A DNA stretch of 64,000 nucleotides from Bartonella koehlerae C-29 (GTDB taxonomy: Bacteria; Pseudomonadota; Alphaproteobacteria; Rhizobiales; Rhizobiaceae): positions 666,389 through 730,388 of the forward strand of contig NZ_KL407334.1 in assembly GCF_000706625.1 (NCBI RefSeq), read 5' to 3'. The notes beneath the pieces are model-generated. The model did no database searches. It had not been told where the DNA came from and saw only the letters and a list, made by a program, of their open reading frames with translations. The position numbers and the translations under genes were made by a program. Within the stretch, counting starts at the first letter, position 1; the number at the start of each line of letters is the position of its first letter. Below are positions 29,139-39,006 of the stretch, one piece after another.

Positions 29139-30962
29139 ATGACACTCTCAAAGACAATTGCTACGGTTATGCGAAGAATTTGTGAACGTTCTGCCTCAAC
29201 GCGGGAAGTTTATATCTAGATCGTATTTCAAAAGCGTAGGAAAATCATCCCGAGCGGAGTTTTTTTGAGGATGTGTCAATCAAGCCCATGGTTTTGCAGC
29301 CTGGGGTCCAATAAATAAAAAGCATTTGAATCATAATATCGTTGGAAACATTGGTATTATTATTACGTATAATGATATACTTTCAGCCCATAAACCTTTT
29401 GAGAGTTTTTCTCACTTAATTAAAGAGGCAGCCCGTATGGTTGATGGTGTGGCACAAGTGGCAGGTGGTGTGTTTGCGATGTGTAATGGTGTCACACAAA
29501 GGAATGCGGGAATGAAACTTTCCCTTTTTTCGCATGACGTGATTGCCATGGCGAGCTATAGGTTTATCACATGATATATTTGATGCAGTACTCTACCTCG
29601 AGGTTTGTGACAAAATCGTACCTGGTTTGGTGATTGGTGCACTAACATGGCTCCTTACCAGGAATTTTTGTTCCGGCTGGTCCCATGACAAGTAGTTAAG
29701 GCAATGATAAAAAAGCGAAAATATGCCAGCTTTATGCAGAAAATAAGATAGATCGTCAAACACTGTTGGAATCGGAAGACCGTTATTATCATGAGCCAGA
29801 AACATGTACATTTTATAGGAAGACTAACTCAAATCAGGTGATACTGGAGATGATAGGGGCTCCACATGCCGGGAAGCTCTTTCATCAATGCGAATACACC
29901 TTTGTGTGATGCTTTAACAAAGGAAGCTAGGAAGCGTGTACTTGAAATGACAGCTCTTAGCGATAGTCACAGTCTATTTGCTATGATAGTGGATGAGCTC
30001 TCTTTCGTGAACGCTATTTTAGGCTTAAATACAACGGGAGGATCTAATAATCATGCATTCATTTAATTGCTATGGCTGCTGCTGGTGGTATTCAATTGAC
30101 ACGGCGTGATATTGCAGAGATTTCGTCAGTTGTTCCCTTTTTAACGCGGATTTACCCTAATGGTTTGGTTGATATCAACCATTTTCACAAGCTGGTGGTA
30201 TAGGATTCGTTATTCGTGAATTGATTAAGGAAGGTTTAGTTCATAAAGATGTTTGTACAGTTTTTGGTAAAGATTTCAATGCTTATGCAATTGGAGCAAA
30301 GCTTTACACTGATAGCAATATGGTGCGTGAGCCTGCTCTTAATGAGAGTTCTAATCATAAAGTATTAGAAGGGTGGAAGAAGCCGTTTCAGCCTGATGGT
30401 GGTATCCGTATTTTATCGGAAGATTTAGGCACAGCTATTATGAAAATTTCATCTGTCAAATCAGAGCATTGGCGGATTGAAGCTTTAGTTCTTGTCTTTA
30501 ATGATCAAGAAGAACTGCAAAAGGGCTTTTAAAGCCGAGGGTATTGAATGATAAAGACTTTATTACTGTTATTCGTTATCAAGTGCCAAAAGCCAATGGT
30601 ATGCTAGAGCTTCATAAATTAACGATAATTTTAGCTGTTTTACAAGATCGTGGTCAAAAGATAGCATTGGTAACGGATGATCATATGTCTGGTGCTTCAG
30701 GAAAAATCCCTGCTGCAATTTATGTGACACAAGAAGCTTTGAATGATGGCCCGATTGTGCGTTTGCAGGATGGTGACGTCGTTTGTCGTAATGTTTATGT
30801 GGGTAAATTAGTTATTTTAGAAGATAAGGTAGAATTAACGCACGAACAATTACCCCTCTTGACTTTGAAAAGAATGAATATGGCGTTGGACGTGAGCTTT
30901 TTCATATTTTTTACCACTCCGTTAATCGTGCAGATCAAGGAATATCTGTGCTTATAGCATGA
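29139..30962 (+). pseudogene. edd: Phosphogluconate dehydratase, inactivated
   Basis: An intact Edd makes KDPG from 6-phosphogluconate for the Entner-Doudoroff pathway. ATG at 29139 with AGGGAG before it begins MTLSKTIATVMRRICERS, and then the frame breaks. Pieces follow in order through all three frames: QAHGFAAWGPINKKHLN, NIGIIITYNDILSAHKPFES, KEAARMVDGVAQVAGGVFAM, NGVTQ, KIVPGL, MPGSSFINANTPLCDALTKE, TTGGSNNH, LIAMAAAGG-like, [56 protein letters not shown] and [10 protein letters not shown] with TGA at 30960. At least six frameshifts or stops are spread along full length, so no fragment is functional. Confidence 0.95.
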
Positions 30963-31018
30963 CTAAAGAGCGAAAAGTAGATAAAGTAATGCATATGCAA
31001 TGAAAGTGCATACAATCC

Positions 31019-31918
31019 TTAGAATTTTGGTATGGGAAGGTTATGTAATCGAGCTGCAGCTTTGAGCGTATTAACCATAAGCATAGCGATTGTCATTGGT
31101 CCAACTCCTCCTGGAACAGGGGTAATTGCAGCAGCTTTTTCTTTTATTTCTTCAAAATCGACATCACCAACAAGACGTGTCTTTCCTACGCCTTTTTCTG
31201 GTGCTGCAACGCGGTTAATGCCAACGTCAATAACAACGGCACCATTTTTAACCCAATACTTTTTAATCATTTGTGGGCGACCTACAGCTGCTACTAAGAT
31301 ATCGGCGCTACGACACACATCATCAAGATCACGGGTACGACTATGAGCGATTGTCACAGTGGCATTTGCTGCTGTTAAGAGGGTGGCCATAGGTTTACCA
31401 ACAATATTTGAGCGTCCAACAACAACGGCATCAAGACCAGATAAATCTCGTCCACATTGTTGTTCAATCATCATCATGACACCAGCTGGAGTACAAGGAA
31501 TGATAGCGTCTTCAAGTGCATTTGCTGTGAGTTTTCCTATATTGATATAATGAAAACCATCAACATCTTTTTGGAAAGCGATGGCTTGTGTTATGCTGTT
31601 TGTATTAATATGGGCAGGGAGGGGAAGTTGCACCAAAATACCGTGGATTTGGGGATCGGAATTTAATGTTGCAATGAGTTGAAGGAGTTCTTTTTCCTGT
31701 GTTTCTTTTGAAATTATATGTTTGATTGAAAAAAAACCACATTCTTCGGCTTTTTTGCTTTTTGATGTAACATATACTTGGCTTGCTGGGTCGTCTCCAA
31801 CAATAATGACAGCGATACCAGGTTGTATCTTATAGTTATTGCGCAGTTTTGTTGTTTCAGCCTTAACTTTCACAATAATTTTTTCAGCGAGCTTCTTTCC
31901 GTCAATAATATTGTTCAT
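31019..31918 (-). CDS. folD: Bifunctional methylenetetrahydrofolate dehydrogenase/cyclohydrolase
   Basis: FolD interconverts 5,10-methylene-THF and 10-formyl-THF for purine, thymidylate and formyl-Met synthesis. The 299 residues have the substrate site [14 protein letters not shown] with catalytic K53 and Y49, [12 protein letters not shown], the DVDGFH segment, the NADP motif [17 protein letters not shown] and the signature [21 protein letters not shown] precedes ATG 31918. It converges on the edd pseudogene with about 55 bases between. Confidence 0.97.
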   Translation of the reverse strand: MNNIIDGKKLAEKIIVKVKAETTKLRNNYKIQPGIAVIIVGDDPASQVYVTSKSKKAEECGFFSIKHIISKETQEKELLQLIATLNSDPQIHGILVQLPLPAHINTNSITQAIAFQKDVDGFHYINIGKLTANALEDAIIPCTPAGVMMMIEQQCGRDLSGLDAVVVGRSNIVGKPMATLLTAANATVTIAHSRTRDLDDVCRSADILVAAVGRPQMIKKYWVKNGAVVIDVGINRVAAPEKGVGKTRLVGDVDFEEIKEKAAAITPVPGGVGPMTIAMLMVNTLKAAARLHNLPIPKF

Positions 31919-32234
31919 GGGAGCAATCCTTTCATAAGGGCTGTTTGTTTTTTTTGTAAAGCATTTGCTGACGATACAATAGAGCTTTGTAGCAGTATTA
32001 ATCTGGGAATGCTAAGGATGGTTTGATAATGTTATATATTTGTTTTCGAGAAATTTTAGAATAATTACTTTATTAAGCAGCAGCAACATTGCCGTTTCAA
32101 TAAACTTTGGATAAGAACAAGAATAATGCAGTTATTAACTAATATATAACGGATTTTAAGATTATAAGAAGTTTTTTAACGATATTGAGATGTGCTTTTA
32201 ATCTGTTATAGGGGCAAAAGTGTAGAGGAAGATT
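31919..32234. other. Divergent intergenic region, no gene seen
   Basis: The region lies between folD (minus) and the AsmA-like gene (plus). It is AT-rich and no motif stands out beyond the ribosome site AGAGGAAG at the right end. Confidence 0.5.
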
Positions 32235-34109
32235 GTGCACGCCAGAATAATAAAATTTTTGAGCGGGATTTTTATTACAATTATTGTTTTATTTGGAGTT
32301 GGTATTTTCATTTTACCTTATCTTGTATCGACAGATGCGATTCGTATTCGTTTAGCACAGGATTTGAGTGCGTGGACAGGCTATAATGTGGAATTGCGTG
32401 ATCCACCGCAATTGGATCTTTTTCCTTACCCTAAAGCGTATCTTTCCGGTATTACTTTAACATCAAAAATGAATAATGCTGCACCTCTCATGGAAGCTGA
32501 ATCGATAGAAGTTGATCTTTCTTTGGTGAATCTTCTTTGGGGGCATATTTCTTTTTCAGAGACGCGAATTGTGCGTCCTCAATTTATTATTGAAAAGCCT
32601 GTTAAGACAGTAGCGGATTTTTTTGCTAAATTTTCGCGGTCACGAGGTGCATTAGGATTAGCGATACGTAATGCTCGTGAAATATTGAAGCATAACTCTG
32701 ATAAGCCAGATACAAAGCGTCTTTTGAAGCAACCTTTTGGGCGGATTATTATTGAAAATGGCGTTCTCGTATATCATGATAGTATTTCTAGCATAGCAGA
32801 AAAAATAACGGGATTAAATGCTGTTTTAGATTGGCCAGAATCCACACAGGAAGCGCGATTTCGTGCAGATGCTCGTTGGCGGGGAGAATTGACAAAATTA
32901 TCAATTAATGCTGATCAAGCATTACTGCTTTTAGCAGGAGGGAAAAGCCAGGTTAAGGCAAGTCTCAATTCTGTGCGTGGTGGTATAACCTTTATAGGGC
33001 AGGCACGGTTATCTGAATACTATGTTTTTGACGGAAAAGTATCGATGCGCTCTCCGGGTTGGAATCAGACATTGGCTTGGATTGGAAACAATCAGTTTTG
33101 GGGGCATAGATTAAAAGAACCTATTGTATGGGAGTCTCGCTTTGTAGCACAGCCAATGCATATTCAAATGGATAATGTTACATTTACGATGGGTACAGCA
33201 AGTGCGCGTGGAGCTTTAGAAATTGGTTTTCAGGACTATGTACCAATTATAATTGGATCTTTAGCATTTGATAATTTAGATTTTAATCTCTTGAGATCAG
33301 TATTTTCTTCAGTTAAGAAAAAGAATCCATTTCTTGATATGGCAGATCGTATTAGGGTAGATGTACGGCTTTCTGCACCACAAGCAAAAGTAGGAAATGT
33401 TATATTGACTGATTTAGCTGCTGCCATACAAATAAAAAATGGGGATGGCATTTTTGATCTTGGATATGCTAACGTTTTTGGTGGGACACTTCAAAGCAAT
33501 ATTCAAATAACATCAGTTGGTCAGAAAGTGCAACTTAAAGGACGTGTTTCAGGGACTTCCATTGATACCCAGGTTGCTGCAGAAGCGCTAGGAATACGCC
33601 CATTTGCACAGTCCAAAGCTAATTTTATCATGACAGTAAAGACCTTTGCCAGTTTTTGGTCGGAAATTTTTGCGAAAATGCAGGGTGAATTAACACTGAA
33701 TATGTTTTCTGGACGCTTGTTAGGATATGATTTGGATGATTTGCAGACAAAACTTTTTAAAAAGGAACAATTTCTTTTAATGAATCATGATTCCTTATCC
33801 ACAGTCTTTGATCATTGGGATATTCAAACAAGATTTTCAGACGGCTCAATTACTGTGATTGAATCATTGATGCGTACGGCGGATTGGAGTTTATCCATTC
33901 AAGGAGCAATTGATGCTGCGATTGCTCAAGATCAACAGAATGAATTGACGTTACAGGCACAACTACGAAAAAATAATAATTCAGAAACTCTATGTAGAGA
34001 TGTCGAATGTCTTGCGAATAATCTTGCGTGGCCTTTTTCTTTTTCTCTTAGCTCTAAAGGGCAGGAGCGAGGCAATTTTTGGGTTAAAAAAGACATTGAT
34101 AGGAACTGA
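32235..34109 (+). CDS. AsmA-like inner-membrane-anchored protein
   Basis: AsmA-family proteins are anchored by one N-terminal helix with a long periplasmic beta-rich body and are thought to move phospholipids or help outer-membrane assembly. This 624-residue protein starts with a membrane helix (FLSGIFITIIVLFGVGIFIL, about 6-26), then the AsmA head IRLAQDLSAWTGYNVELRDP and FPYPKAYLSGITL, and a C-terminal AsmA region (MQGELTLNMFSGRLLGYDLD). The start is GTG 32235 with AGAGGAAG just upstream. It converges on a small membrane protein gene. Confidence 0.85.
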   Translation: MHARIIKFLSGIFITIIVLFGVGIFILPYLVSTDAIRIRLAQDLSAWTGYNVELRDPPQLDLFPYPKAYLSGITLTSKMNNAAPLMEAESIEVDLSLVNLLWGHISFSETRIVRPQFIIEKPVKTVADFFAKFSRSRGALGLAIRNAREILKHNSDKPDTKRLLKQPFGRIIIENGVLVYHDSISSIAEKITGLNAVLDWPESTQEARFRADARWRGELTKLSINADQALLLLAGGKSQVKASLNSVRGGITFIGQARLSEYYVFDGKVSMRSPGWNQTLAWIGNNQFWGHRLKEPIVWESRFVAQPMHIQMDNVTFTMGTASARGALEIGFQDYVPIIIGSLAFDNLDFNLLRSVFSSVKKKNPFLDMADRIRVDVRLSAPQAKVGNVILTDLAAAIQIKNGDGIFDLGYANVFGGTLQSNIQITSVGQKVQLKGRVSGTSIDTQVAAEALGIRPFAQSKANFIMTVKTFASFWSEIFAKMQGELTLNMFSGRLLGYDLDDLQTKLFKKEQFLLMNHDSLSTVFDHWDIQTRFSDGSITVIESLMRTADWSLSIQGAIDAAIAQDQQNELTLQAQLRKNNNSETLCRDVECLANNLAWPFSFSLSSKGQERGNFWVKKDIDRN

Positions 34110-34158
34110 TCATTGTTTTTCATTATGAGCAGGAATTTTAGAAAATTATTGAAAAACA

Positions 34159-34341
34159 TTATATGAATATAAAATTTTGAAAATATGTAGCAGATACTTT
34201 TTGAATTTGAGAGGAGATGCCATAACCATCTTCTGTGATTGTGCGCTTCCCATCTGCTCCAACGGAGCCAATTCCTATAGTAATGAGAATAAAGGCGAAG
34301 AGGGTTGTAATAGTAATAATCGTAGCTTTTTTAGCAGACAT
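34159..34341 (-). CDS. Small single-pass membrane or exported protein, unknown
   Basis: The 60-residue frame from ATG 34341 is preceded by GGAAGGAAAA, a strong ribosome site. It begins MSAKKATIITITTLFAFIL and ITIGIGSVGADGKR, a hydrophobic helix that could also be a signal peptide with cleavage after VGA. The polar tail TITEDGYGISSQIQK follows. No family is recognised. The good ribosome site and the clean signal-like N-terminus make it likely real. It may be translated from a short mRNA of its own. Confidence 0.55.
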   Translation of the reverse strand: MSAKKATIITITTLFAFILITIGIGSVGADGKRTITEDGYGISSQIQKVSATYFQNFIFI

Positions 34342-34550
34342 ATTTTCCTTCCAATCATTTAGATGCAATAGTAATAGTTGTATTATTACAAACCTGTATA
34401 AAAGCAGAATCATTTAATATTCTCTTTGTTCCCACTTTTATCTCATAAATGTAAAAAAAATTTTTATAGTTTTATAGATATAATGTTTTCTTTTTGTTAT
34501 ATATTTTCTTTATTTTTTCAACGATCATAGTGAGTTTGGCACAATTTTTT

Positions 34551-35294
34551 ATGCACATGAATTATAAACTTAAAAGATTATTTATTCGACAGCCACTTGT
34601 CATAAATGAAAAAATAAAGATAGAAGGACCACAAGCTTCTTATATTGTACATGTTCTGCGTATGCAAGAAGGAGCGGAAATTTTACTTTTTAATGGACAG
34701 GATGGTGAGTGGCTTGCTAAACTTATCACCATTAAGAAAAAGTTTGTTGTAGTTCAGCTTATCCATCAAGAAAGATTTCAAACAGCGCTTTCAAATCTCA
34801 TTTACTGTTTTGCTCCTCTCAAAGCCGCGCGTTTGGATTACATGGTGCAAAAAGCTGTAGAAATGGGGGTATCGGTTTTGCAGCCTGTTATAACGCATCA
34901 CACACAGGTCACGCGTATCAATATGGCACGTATGGAATCTAATGTTGTTGAGGCTTCTGAACAGTGTGGCATTTTATCTTTGCCTGAATGTGTACCTGCA
35001 GTGTCGTTAGCGGAGCTTTTAGCACGTTGGGATGAGACACAACCGTTGTTCTTTTGTAATGAAGCGCACAAATCGCATAATCCATTACCTCTTCTAAAAA
35101 AGCGTGAAATGATAGCGCCGGGTGTTCTCATTGGACCAGAAGGTGGCTTTAGTCAAGAAGAGCGGAACTTTTTAAAAAAACATCCTTTTGTAATTTCGAT
35201 ACCATTAGGTCCGCGTATTTTACGTGCTGACACTGCAGCTGTTGCTGCTTTAGCTCTTTTGAATGCCACGATAGGTGATTGGTCAATTGATTGA
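34551..35294 (+). CDS. rsmE: 16S rRNA (uracil-1498-N3)-methyltransferase
   Basis: RsmE methylates U1498 in the decoding region of 16S rRNA with SAM. The product is about 247 residues, from ATG 34551 (ATG 34557 equally possible). The N-terminal PUA-like part has KRLFIRQPLVINE and YIVHVLRMQEGAEILLFNG; the SPOUT knot carries LKAARLDYMVQKAVEMGVS, LIGPEGGFSQEE and LGPRILRADTAAVAAL. The hydrophobic extension upstream of 34551 is not part of the family. It precedes gshA by 67 bases in the same direction. Confidence 0.93.
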   Translation: MHMNYKLKRLFIRQPLVINEKIKIEGPQASYIVHVLRMQEGAEILLFNGQDGEWLAKLITIKKKFVVVQLIHQERFQTALSNLIYCFAPLKAARLDYMVQKAVEMGVSVLQPVITHHTQVTRINMARMESNVVEASEQCGILSLPECVPAVSLAELLARWDETQPLFFCNEAHKSHNPLPLLKKREMIAPGVLIGPEGGFSQEERNFLKKHPFVISIPLGPRILRADTAAVAALALLNATIGDWSID

Positions 35295-35361
35295 GAAATC
35301 TGTAAATCATTCTAAACAATTCTTTTAAAATGGTAGAACTAACGATAGGATATAATAAGTT

Positions 35362-36735
35362 ATGGCACTTGATATAACTGATGAAAGTGAAATTTATAAC
35401 TTAGATTCCTTGGTTAGCTATTTCCAAGGGGGGTGTAAAGCAGAGCATGATTGGCGTATTGGTACAGAACATGAAAAATTTCCCTTTTATAGAGATAATT
35501 TGCGTCCTGTTCCTTATGAAGGTTCGAGAGGAATACGCGCACTTTTAGAGGGAATGCAAAAAGCCTTAGGATGGGAGTCTATTTTAGATGAGGGAAATAT
35601 TATTGGGCTCGTAGGATCGGTTGGTCAAGGTGCTATTTCTTTGGAACCTGGAGGACAATTTGAATTATCTGGTGCATTACTAAAAACAATTAGTGATACT
35701 TATTGCGAGGTAATTGAGCATTTAGCTCTTCTCAAGAAAATTTCAGAGCCATTGGGTATTGGTTTTCTAGGCATTGGTGCTAGTCCAAAGTGGACATTAA
35801 CTGAAACTCCACGAATGCCTAAGTCACGTTATCGGATTATGGCCAATTATATGCCGAAAGTTGGTCATAGTGGTCTTGATATGATGTACCGCACATCGAC
35901 TGTTCAGGTTAATCTTGATTTTTCATCTGAAACGGATATGCGGCGAAAAATGCAAGTATCAATGAAGTTGCAGTCTATTGCGACGGCGTTATTTGCCAGT
36001 TCACCTTTTACTGAAGGGAAGCCGAATGGCTTTTTATCTTGGCGTTCTGAAATTTGGTGCAATACTGATAATCAGAGGACTGGAGTCCTTCCCTTTATAT
36101 TTTCTGAGCGTTTTGGTTTTGTGGATTACATTGAATGGGCACTTGATGTCCCGATGTATTTCGTTGTGCGTGACGGTCGTTATTACGATTGTACACATAT
36201 AACTTTTCGTCAGTTTATGAACGGAGCATTAAGAGGGCAGGTTGCAAATGCAACACCCAATATGGGGGATTGGATTACTCATCTATCGACTTTGTTTCCT
36301 GAAGTACGCTTAAAACAATTTTTGGAAATGAGAGGTGCTGATTGTGGTTCTTGGAAGCGTATTTGTGCGTTGTCGGCTTTTTGGGTTGGAATTCTTTATG
36401 ATAGTGAAGCGCTTAATGAAGCAGAGGCTCTAACAAAAGATTGGTGTTGTGAAGAAGTTTTGGACATGCGCAAACGTGTCACTAAAGAAGGGTTAAAAAC
36501 ACCTTTTCGTCAGACTACCATTTTAGAAATAGCCCGTCAGGTTGTTGCTATTTCGCGCAAGGGCTTAAAAAATCGTCGGCAGTATGATTCTAATGGTTTG
36601 GATGAGACAAATTTTTTGGTTCCCTTAGAAGAGGTTATTGCAATTGGGCAAACAGATGCTGATAAATTTTTGTCTCTTTATTATTCTATTTGGAATCAAT
36701 CTGTGGAACCTGTTTTTTGGGAATGCGTTTATTAA
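35362..36735 (+). CDS. gshA: Glutamate-cysteine ligase
   Basis: GshA makes gamma-glutamylcysteine, the first step of glutathione synthesis. The 457 residues match the proteobacterial/plant (GCS2-type) class: WRIGTEHEKFPFYRDN near the N-terminus, LVGSVGQGAISLEPGGQFEL carrying the metal-binding glutamates, and YRIMANYMPKVGHSGLDMMY and RTSTVQVNLDFSSE in the active site. The C-terminal TTILEIARQVV fits. The ATG at 35362 has a weak ribosome site. Downstream a cystine-type symporter follows, which may supply the cysteine. Confidence 0.95.
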   Translation: MALDITDESEIYNLDSLVSYFQGGCKAEHDWRIGTEHEKFPFYRDNLRPVPYEGSRGIRALLEGMQKALGWESILDEGNIIGLVGSVGQGAISLEPGGQFELSGALLKTISDTYCEVIEHLALLKKISEPLGIGFLGIGASPKWTLTETPRMPKSRYRIMANYMPKVGHSGLDMMYRTSTVQVNLDFSSETDMRRKMQVSMKLQSIATALFASSPFTEGKPNGFLSWRSEIWCNTDNQRTGVLPFIFSERFGFVDYIEWALDVPMYFVVRDGRYYDCTHITFRQFMNGALRGQVANATPNMGDWITHLSTLFPEVRLKQFLEMRGADCGSWKRICALSAFWVGILYDSEALNEAEALTKDWCCEEVLDMRKRVTKEGLKTPFRQTTILEIARQVVAISRKGLKNRRQYDSNGLDETNFLVPLEEVIAIGQTDADKFLSLYYSIWNQSVEPVFWECVY

Positions 36736-37636
36736 ACTTTAAAGCAAGAAAAGCCACTGTGTGGTTTCGGAAGAAGTGCATACTATTTTTACAGCTCATG
36801 CACAGGCTTGGTTTAAGAGAAATATCTCAACTTTTCCCAATTTAATATCTGACACTTGCCCGTGAAGGGCATTATACAAGATTATTGGGCACTGTCATCT
36901 CTTTTATTTATGCAATTAACAAATCGGCACCCTCATGATATTTTCTTAATCAAAAGTTGTCTCTATTTTTGCATTTAAACTGTTCATAAAAAGGTATATT
37001 TGGTCCTTTCTTAAAAGCTTTTTATTCATATGCCAATTCCGCTTGTGATGTAGCGAGCAAAAGATTTTTTAATTTACTTTAAAACAGGCTTAAAATGAGG
37101 GAATTTTGATTATATTCAAGGTTCCCATTTAAGTGAAAAAAGTAATAAATTGTTTTTATAAATTAATATATTAACAATAATAAAAAAGGTAAGTATGAAG
37201 ACTTTCACAATATCGATAATAAAATTGGTAAGGATGATTTGATATCGTATTAAGAAAAAGAAGCCATGCAATTGTTCAGCAGTTTATATATCGTTACTAG
37301 AAGTCTTATCGTTTGACGTAGCAAGAGAGAATGATAACATTATGCATATGATAAAGCATATCAAAATTGTTCTTTTAGTATCAGGATCTAATGAATACTG
37401 TTTATATTTTATCCTGTTTAAAGATTTTATGGATAAGATAAAATAATTTCATTTGATTTTTTTATCTTCTTTAAACAGTTATTAGGAGATAAAAATTTCC
37501 CTTTGAACCTATAAATTAAAAAAATAATGATTTTATAAAAGCCTCTTAAGCTTTATATTTTATTTTGAATATCACACATTAATTTTGGACTGTGCATATT
37601 ATTCAATATCAAGCATAACAATAGTGAGCATAAACA
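36736..37636 (+). other. Long non-coding gap with decayed coding traces and a hairpin
   Basis: After gshA the frame near 36854 reads YLTLAREGHYTRLLGTVISF and then stops, and 36771-36830 reads EVHTIFTAHAQAWFKRN in another frame. They look like pieces of one decayed gene I cannot name. A partial stem AAAGCCAC/GTGGTTT (36750-36767) lies just after gshA. The right half is AT-rich with a long hairpin (separate entry) and presumably the promoter of the symporter gene. Confidence 0.4.
37414..37478. repeat. Long bulged hairpin upstream of the symporter gene
   Basis: Outer arms CTGTTTAAAGA (37414-37424) and TCTTTAAACAG (37468-37478) are perfect. Inner arms AAGATAAAA (37435-37443) and TTTTATCTT (37460-37468) are also perfect. 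Together they make about 20 base pairs with a 10-base bulge, roughly 160 bases before the next start codon. Confidence 0.5.
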
Positions 37637-38992
37637 ATGACATTTAATTTTTTCATCAATTTATTTCTATTTGTTATTTTTTTGTTATGGCTTGCCCAAA
37701 GTGAGAGGATGAAATGGAGCCTCTCACTACGTGTTATGCTAGGGCTTATCCTTGGCTTGATTTTTGGCAGTGTTTTACAGGTTATTTATGGAAAAGGTGA
37801 AGCTACTTTGTTGAAATCCGTTGAATGGTTTAACATTGTTGGTAGTGGTTATATCTTGTTACTGCAAATGATTGTTATGCCATTGGTTTTTATCTCTATC
37901 GTTTCAGCGGTTGCTCATTTGCATTCTGTTTATGCTGTTGGAAAAATGAGTATAATAACAATTTCAATATTGCTCTTTACAACTGCTCTTTCAGCGTTGG
38001 TTGGCGTTTTGGTAGTTAATGCCTTTGGATTAACAGCGAGTGGTTTGGTATATGAAAGGCAAAATGTTTCTACTGTTCTCGGGGATCATATTTCTCAACT
38101 TGGTGATATGAATATCCCAAATATGGTTTTATCCTTGATTCCTAAAAACCCCTTTGCTGAGTTAAGTGGAGCCAAGCGTACATCAGTTATCAGTGTTGTT
38201 ATTTTTGCGTCGTTTTTAGGGGCTGCGGTTCTTCTTTTAAAGAAAGATGATCCAGATAAAGGAGAAAAAGCACTTTTATTTATTCAAGTGGCACAATCTT
38301 GGATTATGCGATTAGTCCGTATTGTGATTGCTTTGACGCCTTATGGTATTTTTGCACTTATGACTAAAGTAGGTGCATCTTCGCATGTTGCAGATATTTT
38401 AAATTTATTGATTTTTATTATCGCCTCCTATGTTGGTATTATCCTTATATTTGGAGTTCATGGTGTATTGCTCAGCATATCAGGAATTAATCCCTTCCGT
38501 TTTTTCAAAAAGGTTTTGCCGGTTTTGACATTTGCTTTTAGCAGTCGTTCAAGTGCTGCAAGTATTCCTTTAAATATTGAGGCCCAAACGCAATGGATTG
38601 GTGTACCGCAATCAATAGCTAGTTTTGCAGCCTCTTTTGGGGCAACAATTGGACAAAATGGTTGTGCAGGCCTTTATCCAGCAATGCTTGCGACTATGAT
38701 AGCGCCTTCTATGGGTATTAATTCTCTTGATCCTACGTGGATTGCTGCTCTTGTTTGTGTTGTAACGTTGAGTTCTATTGGTGTTGCTGGTGTTGGTGGT
38801 GGTGCTATTTTCGCTGCATTAATAGTGTTGCCAATTATGGGGCTTCCTGTTTCTTTGGTTGCTGTACTTATGTCTATTGAACCTTTCGTTGATATGGGGC
38901 GTACAGCTCTCAATGTGAGTGATTCAATGTTGGCTGGAACTATAACTAGTCAGATGTTACGGGCAACGGATAAAAGCATCTTTGAAAAATAA
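37637..38992 (+). CDS. Dicarboxylate/amino acid:cation symporter, TcyP-like (cystine uptake)
   Basis: This is a DAACS-family secondary transporter of 451 residues with eight membrane helices and two hairpins. The N-terminal pattern ([50 protein letters not shown]) follows B. subtilis TcyP and E. coli YdjN, which take up cystine, more closely than GltP. Hairpin 1 has [12 protein letters not shown]; the substrate helix has [16 protein letters not shown] in place of the glutamate-transporter NMDGT motif. Its place after gshA fits supply of cysteine for glutathione. Substrate remains inference; a glutamate or aspartate carrier is the alternative. Confidence 0.82.
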   Translation: MTFNFFINLFLFVIFLLWLAQSERMKWSLSLRVMLGLILGLIFGSVLQVIYGKGEATLLKSVEWFNIVGSGYILLLQMIVMPLVFISIVSAVAHLHSVYAVGKMSIITISILLFTTALSALVGVLVVNAFGLTASGLVYERQNVSTVLGDHISQLGDMNIPNMVLSLIPKNPFAELSGAKRTSVISVVIFASFLGAAVLLLKKDDPDKGEKALLFIQVAQSWIMRLVRIVIALTPYGIFALMTKVGASSHVADILNLLIFIIASYVGIILIFGVHGVLLSISGINPFRFFKKVLPVLTFAFSSRSSAASIPLNIEAQTQWIGVPQSIASFAASFGATIGQNGCAGLYPAMLATMIAPSMGINSLDPTWIAALVCVVTLSSIGVAGVGGGAIFAALIVLPIMGLPVSLVAVLMSIEPFVDMGRTALNVSDSMLAGTITSQMLRATDKSIFEK

Positions 38993-39006
38993 TTTTTATG
39001 TTAAGT

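Noticed and set aside
30221-30957. Separate small proteins at 30221-30532 and 30544-30957
   Set aside because: They are in-order fragments of the edd pseudogene and lack proper starts.
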